Shown here one piece after another: positions 7,875-11,230 of a DNA stretch of 11,230 nucleotides. The notes beneath the pieces were generated by a model. It saw nothing but the letters and a program-made list of their open reading frames with translations. It searched no databases and had not been told where the DNA came from. Source of the stretch: Polaribacter sp. (lineage in GTDB: Bacteria > Bacteroidota > Bacteroidia > Flavobacteriales > Flavobacteriaceae); the NCBI GenBank assembly GCA_003537695.1, contig DPRC01000090.1, forward strand, positions 12,292 through 23,521, given 5' to 3'. Made by a program: the position numbers and the translations under genes. Numbering within the stretch: the stretch's first letter is position 1; each line of letters begins with the position of its first letter.

Positions 7875-8335
7875 ATACTTTCGTTTTTAATGGCAACGGC
7901 TTGGTGGATTGCTTTTTTAATTCGGGTATAGGTGCCACATCTACAGATGTTTGCACTCATAACGGTATCTATATCCTTATCTGTAGGGTTTTCTGTAGTG
8001 TCAAGAAGTGAGGTGGCCGCTATTAATTGTCCAGATTGACAGTATCCACATTGTGGCACATTGCCATCAGACCAAGCCTGTCTTAAAAATTCTAAATTTT
8101 TTGAAGTTCCCTCAATCGTGAGTATTTCTTTCTCAATTGCCTGCGAAACAGGAATGCTACAAGACTTTGTAAGCTGGCCGTTTAAAAGAACAGAGCAAGC
8201 GCCACATTGATTTACACCACAGCCAAACTTTGTACCTGTGAGGCCTATTACATCTCTAATTGCCCAAAGTAAGGGCATTTCTTCTGGTGCTTCAATTGCA
8301 TGCAATTTTCCGTTAACTGATAAGTTTAAATTCAC
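7871..8335 (-). CDS. (2Fe-2S) small subunit of molybdenum hydroxylase, isoquinoline 1-oxidoreductase alpha (IorA) type
   Basis: Electron-transfer subunit with two [2Fe-2S] clusters that passes electrons from the molybdenum centre of the partner. It has 154 residues, the usual size. The N-terminal plant-ferredoxin fold has Cys39, 44, 47 and 59 (CGVNQCGACSVLLNG, 39-53). The C-terminal four-helix domain has Cys96, 99, 131 and 133 (QCGYCQSGQ and ICRCGTYTRI). All eight ligands are present. It has no signal peptide of its own, so it probably crosses the membrane folded and bound to the Tat-targeted large subunit. The start is GTG at 8335: an in-frame TAA lies at 8360-8362 with no ATG between. The electron acceptor is not identifiable; no FAD or cytochrome subunit is adjacent. 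I see no good TAnnTTTG box upstream. Confidence 0.94.
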   Translation of the reverse strand: MNLNLSVNGKLHAIEAPEEMPLLWAIRDVIGLTGTKFGCGVNQCGACSVLLNGQLTKSCSIPVSQAIEKEILTIEGTSKNLEFLRQAWSDGNVPQCGYCQSGQLIAATSLLDTTENPTDKDIDTVMSANICRCGTYTRIKKAIHQAVAIKNESI

Positions 8336-8543
8336 TTGTACATATTTTAAGTCAACAAGTTACGAATAAAAAGAAAGGTAATTTATATGTTTTTGTACTT
8401 CACTAGGAAAAAAGAATGATTCTGAATTATAACAGATAAGAAATCCTTTACCGAGATTGGGAGTTCTGGAAATAGCTGAGGGAAGTGATAGTACATCAGA
8501 ATTTTAAAGGCAGTCTCTGTATTTTTAGATGCTACGGTCTAAA
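8336..8543. other. Intergenic spacer with an unexplained higher-G+C patch
   Basis: This stretch lies between the split-barrel gene and iorA. The half next to iorA is AT-rich (13 G/C of 60 in 8341-8400). The stretch 8461-8520 has 24 G/C of 60, closer to coding sequence. On the minus strand, two frames there stay open for about 45-50 codons. One contains SAISRTPNLGKGFLICYNSE and ends at the TAA at 8360-8362, in frame with iorA. Neither has a convincing start or a family I recognise. I find no hairpin terminator, no clear promoter box and no repeat of other window sequence. It may be a decayed gene fragment, a dispersed repeat copy, or a leader region. Confidence 0.4.
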
Positions 8544-9050
8544 TTATAAATTTAACTTTGGAGCTTCCCAGGTAATTGAATCTCCTAAAACTTGGTATTT
8601 TTCGCTGATAATTGTCGCTTTATTGGGCACAAACTTGATCAAAACATAGTCAGTCGTTTTATTTTTATAAAAGCTTTTCCACTCTTTTTTCCAATAGCGC
8701 TCCTTTTTATCCTTTGCATTTACAATAGTTGCAATGCCTTGCAACGTAATATATCCAGCATTCTCTTTGTCAAAATAGTACAGTGACACTGCGTTGTTAT
8801 TGTGAATTTGAGCAACTTTTAGGCTTTTAGGGTTGGTTCCCATCCAAACTGTAAAATCCTCTTCTGGTAAAAACGGATCCATCGCACGCACATGTGCAAC
8901 CCCCAAAGTATCTACGGTGATGAATGCAGCATATTTAGCATGTATCATCAGCTCTTTTGCAATTTCTTTTAAGCCTTTCTTATGGAGATTTGGTGTGTTC
9001 ATACAACTCATAAAACTAAATACTAAACATGAAAAAACAAAAAACTTCAA
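8544..9050 (-). CDS. Pyridoxamine 5'-phosphate oxidase-like (FMN-binding split barrel) lipoprotein
   Basis: A split-barrel protein of the general-stress-protein-26/PNPOx-like group, whose members bind flavin or a related cofactor. With TTG at 9050 it has 168 residues. It begins with a compact lipoprotein signal MKFFVFSCLVFSFMSC (lipidated Cys16). The barrel then follows: AAFITVDTLGVAHVRAMDP, the segment FTVWMGTNPKSLKVAQI (strand plus the helix after it), NNAVSLYYFD, GYITLQGIATIV and a C-terminal strand VLIKFVP. An in-frame ATG at 9107 would add 19 residues and overlap the upstream gene by 44 nt. I prefer TTG because it starts 13 bp after the upstream stop and gives a signal peptide as short as that of its neighbour. 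It is the third gene of the coaD-peptidase unit. Whether flavin is really bound outside the cytoplasm is not known. Confidence 0.85.
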   Translation of the reverse strand: MKFFVFSCLVFSFMSCMNTPNLHKKGLKEIAKELMIHAKYAAFITVDTLGVAHVRAMDPFLPEEDFTVWMGTNPKSLKVAQIHNNNAVSLYYFDKENAGYITLQGIATIVNAKDKKERYWKKEWKSFYKNKTTDYVLIKFVPNKATIISEKYQVLGDSITWEAPKLNL

Positions 9051-9063
9051 CAGCAGTCCAATT

Positions 9064-10809
9064 TTAGAAAACTTTATACACAGGCAATCGTAAATGTGCT
9101 TTTTCATAATGAGGTGAGTTTTTATAAATAAAATCTAATTGTGCTTTTGGGTTTTCAGCAAAAGAGTTGTCCTTTTTAAGTTTGGCATCAAAGAGTTTCT
9201 TGAATTCTGGGTTTTGAAGTAAAAAGGCTTCCGCAATATCTTCAAATACATAGGAAGAATAGCCTTCTTTTTGCTGTAAAATAGTATCGAAAAAATTCCA
9301 ATTAAAAAAGGAGTCTGTGGCCACTGCTTCTAGGGTTTCCATTACATATCGTACACCATTCTGCTGGGTAGAAATATAGAGGTCTCCAGCATTAAATGTC
9401 ATTGCTTTGGTTGTTTCAGATACGCTGGTGTTAAAGTGAAAGTAATGACCTTCATACGGGTTTTTGCTCGTTTTGTAATTAGCAATGTGCTGCACATTTA
9501 CGGAGAGGGTTGTATCTTTTTGAAAGCGTGTAAATGCAATATTATTTGTTGTGAGTCTGTCTACAATTTTATGCCATCCCTGTTTTAAAATATAAGCTTT
9601 GGGTATCTGCACCTCTTTTTCAGCTAGAAAGTTATTAAAATAGGGTACCTCTTTTGTAAAAGGTTTTGTAGTGTCATAAAACAAACGTTTCCCATTAGTT
9701 ACTGCACTTTCGATGGTTGTTGCTTCGTATCCTTTGAAATTTAAGAATGTTGGATTTTCTCGGTCCACTATATATGCAATAGGATATGTTTTGTTTTTTA
9801 AAACTTCAGCACTGGCATTTGCTCGTAGGTTTTTTATTTTTCCTGCATTATTTTCTGTAAAATCAAGCACCGAAAGCAACAATGCATAGGTTTGTGTAAC
9901 TCTTGTTTTGTAGGGTTTTAGCATATGTGTTTCAATCATTAAGCCCAATGTGTGAAACAAGGAGGTATAGCCTGTAGAATATCTTGGGCCATCTAAAAAT
10001 TGGGAAAAACCTTTTTCTGGAGTTGTTCCCCATACATTTACATAGGGTGTGATTAAGATGTCTTTTGCCTTCAATGATGCTTCAATTTGAGGACGCATTT
10101 CAGTTTCTAAAAAAGCCCCTAGGCTGCCACCTAATTTATTGTGCTGGGTAAATAAATGGGTAAGGGCATATTGGTAATCAGCTCCGTTACTTACATGATT
10201 GTCAACAAAGACAGCTGGATTTACGGTGTGGAAAATCTCAGAGAATGCTGCAGTATTCTTAGTATCTTGTTTTATGAAATCTCTATTCAAATCAAAATTC
10301 CGCGCATTTCCTCTAAATCCGTAAGTGACAGGTCCATTTTGATTTGCTCTAGAGTGGGAATTTCTATTCAAAGAACCACCAACATTATAGACAGGAATTA
10401 CAGCAATTATAGTATTCTTGTATTGCTGCTGAAGACTGTCACTTTGAACAATATCTCTTAATAAAAGCATCGAAGCATCAATCCCATCAGATTCTCCGGG
10501 GTGAATTCCATTATTGATTAAAATTTTATTTTTTGGAGAATTGGTGATTTCCTCAATATTGTATATTCCTTCAGCGGCATAGACGGCTAAATGCAGCGGT
10601 GCTCCTGAATCTGTTTGACCAAATGAAAATAAAGATATTTGTGGATAGGCTTCTGCTAATTTTTCATAGTAAGAAATTATATCTTGGTATGTGGGGGTTT
10701 CTGTTCCTCCTGATTGCTCGAATTGCGTTGTGAAATCAAGGGTGTTATTGGACGAATTATCGCAGGAAAAAGCGAAAAGAAGAAGGGTAAGGAATGCTAA
10801 GTTTTTCAT
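9064..10809 (-). CDS. M14 family zinc carboxypeptidase, lipoprotein
   Basis: Extracytoplasmic metallopeptidase of 581 residues. The signal peptide ends in the lipobox AFSC (lipidated Cys16), followed by Asp and a Ser/Asn-rich linker. The M14 domain covers about 40-320. Zinc ligands HPGE (His103, Glu106) and DNH (His205) are present. NFDLNRDF (171-178) provides the Asn-Arg pair that binds the substrate carboxylate. GLMIETHMLKP (289-299) carries the catalytic Glu293. All key residues are present, so it should be active. About 260 further residues form a C-terminal region I cannot assign. Its ATG overlaps the coaD stop (ATGA) and the split-barrel gene follows after 13 bp. It probably trims peptides in the periplasm or at the cell surface; the substrate is unknown. 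Confidence 0.93.
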   Translation of the reverse strand: MKNLAFLTLLLFAFSCDNSSNNTLDFTTQFEQSGGTETPTYQDIISYYEKLAEAYPQISLFSFGQTDSGAPLHLAVYAAEGIYNIEEITNSPKNKILINNGIHPGESDGIDASMLLLRDIVQSDSLQQQYKNTIIAVIPVYNVGGSLNRNSHSRANQNGPVTYGFRGNARNFDLNRDFIKQDTKNTAAFSEIFHTVNPAVFVDNHVSNGADYQYALTHLFTQHNKLGGSLGAFLETEMRPQIEASLKAKDILITPYVNVWGTTPEKGFSQFLDGPRYSTGYTSLFHTLGLMIETHMLKPYKTRVTQTYALLLSVLDFTENNAGKIKNLRANASAEVLKNKTYPIAYIVDRENPTFLNFKGYEATTIESAVTNGKRLFYDTTKPFTKEVPYFNNFLAEKEVQIPKAYILKQGWHKIVDRLTTNNIAFTRFQKDTTLSVNVQHIANYKTSKNPYEGHYFHFNTSVSETTKAMTFNAGDLYISTQQNGVRYVMETLEAVATDSFFNWNFFDTILQQKEGYSSYVFEDIAEAFLLQNPEFKKLFDAKLKKDNSFAENPKAQLDFIYKNSPHYEKAHLRLPVYKVF

Positions 10810-11230
10810 GAAGCTTGCGCTTTAATACGCACAGGTTTTGGTACTAATTTGGTGTAATCACCGTTATTTCTGATAACATCTCGGACAATAGAGGAGGAAA
10901 TATAAGAGGTGCTCGCTGCGGTTAATAAAAATACAGTCTCTATTTTTGATAAATCTCGGTTGGTATGTGCAATGGCCTTTTCAAACTCAAAATCTGCAGG
11001 ATTTCGGAGTCCTCGTAAAATGAAATCAACCTTGTTTTCCTCACAGAAATGAACGGTTAATCCTTCATAAGTCACTACTTTTATTTTTGGGTGGTTGCCA
11101 AAACAAGCTTCTATAAACTTTTTACGTTCCGCTAAGGAAAACATGTTTTTTTTATCAGCATTGATTCCAATGGCAATAATAAGCTCATCAAAAAGGGTCA
11201 CTCCTCGTTCAATGATATCATAATGGCCTA
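10806..11230 (-). CDS. coaD: Phosphopantetheine adenylyltransferase, N-terminus beyond the window
   Basis: Transfers AMP from ATP to 4'-phosphopantetheine to give dephospho-CoA, the penultimate step of coenzyme A synthesis. The window holds the last 140 residues. About 15 are missing by comparison with the E. coli enzyme, including the first part of the T-x-G-H nucleotide motif, of which GH is the first pair visible. Other marks are ILRGLRNPADFEFEKAIAH (RGLR, DFE), and the SYISSSIVRDV segment of the ATP site near the C-terminus. The frame is open up to the right edge, so the GTG at 11201 is internal and is not a start. The stop overlaps the ATG of the peptidase gene by ATGA, which suggests coupled translation although the two functions are unrelated. 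Confidence 0.95.
   Translation of the reverse strand, partial: GHYDIIERGVTLFDELIIAIGINADKKNMFSLAERKKFIEACFGNHPKIKVVTYEGLTVHFCEENKVDFILRGLRNPADFEFEKAIAHTNRDLSKIETVFLLTAASTSYISSSIVRDVIRNNGDYTKLVPKPVRIKAQAS

Noticed and set aside
8430..8445. TATAAT-like sequence on the minus strand upstream of iorA
   Set aside because: There is no -35-like partner, it is the wrong consensus for this phylum, and it is expected by chance in AT-rich DNA.
11199..11201. GTG at 11201 as a start of coaD
   Set aside because: The frame continues upstream through the GHYDIIERG segment, which belongs to the nucleotide-binding site. The gene is cut by the window edge.
1..11230. CRISPR array, transposon ends, tRNA, riboswitch or toxin-antitoxin pair
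   Set aside because: Spacers are short and account for promoters and one terminator. I saw no repeated units, transposase motifs, cloverleaf or small paired genes.

Overview
The window looks like chromosomal core sequence from a member of the Flavobacteriia (Bacteroidota). The signs are the low G+C, the absence of Shine-Dalgarno sites, TAnnTTTG-type promoter boxes, short lipoprotein signal peptides, and a gene set (ftsH-rsfS / birA / SRPBCC-pyrE / NUDIX, and coaD) that is familiar from marine flavobacteria. Genus cannot be fixed by eye. Every gene present has a recognisable family. I see no CRISPR array, prophage, insertion sequence, tRNA or rRNA.

Left part (1-3894), housekeeping genes in two divergent pairs. 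rsfS and ftsH read leftward as an operon, with ftsH cut by the window edge. birA reads rightward from the same 87-bp spacer, which holds two promoter boxes back to back. birA meets an SRPBCC-domain gene tail to tail, and their stop codons overlap. The SRPBCC gene is second in an operon behind pyrE. pyrE is divergent from a NUDIX hydrolase gene with only 7 bp between the likely start codons, so each promoter box lies in or at the edge of the opposite gene.

Middle (3895-5657): a SulP-family anion transporter with a C-terminal STAS domain, preceded by a clear promoter box. It is followed by a 19-bp perfect hairpin that can terminate transcription from both sides.

Right part (5658-11230), all leftward. 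coaD (cut by the right edge) overlaps a zinc carboxypeptidase (M14) lipoprotein gene by ATGA, followed after 13 bp by a pyridoxamine-phosphate-oxidase-like split-barrel lipoprotein. After a 208-bp spacer come iorA-like and iorB-like genes, also joined by ATGA. They encode the iron-sulfur and molybdenum subunits of an isoquinoline-1-oxidoreductase-type molybdenum hydroxylase. The large subunit carries a twin-arginine signal and a possible lipobox, so the enzyme probably works outside the cytoplasm.

Three of the eleven genes appear to start with TTG or GTG (birA, iorA, and the split-barrel gene). No undescribed system is evident. The points most worth checking are the crossed pyrE/NUDIX promoters, the exported flavin-barrel lipoprotein with its start reassignment, the Tat lipoprotein molybdoenzyme, and the unexplained higher-G+C patch upstream of iorA.
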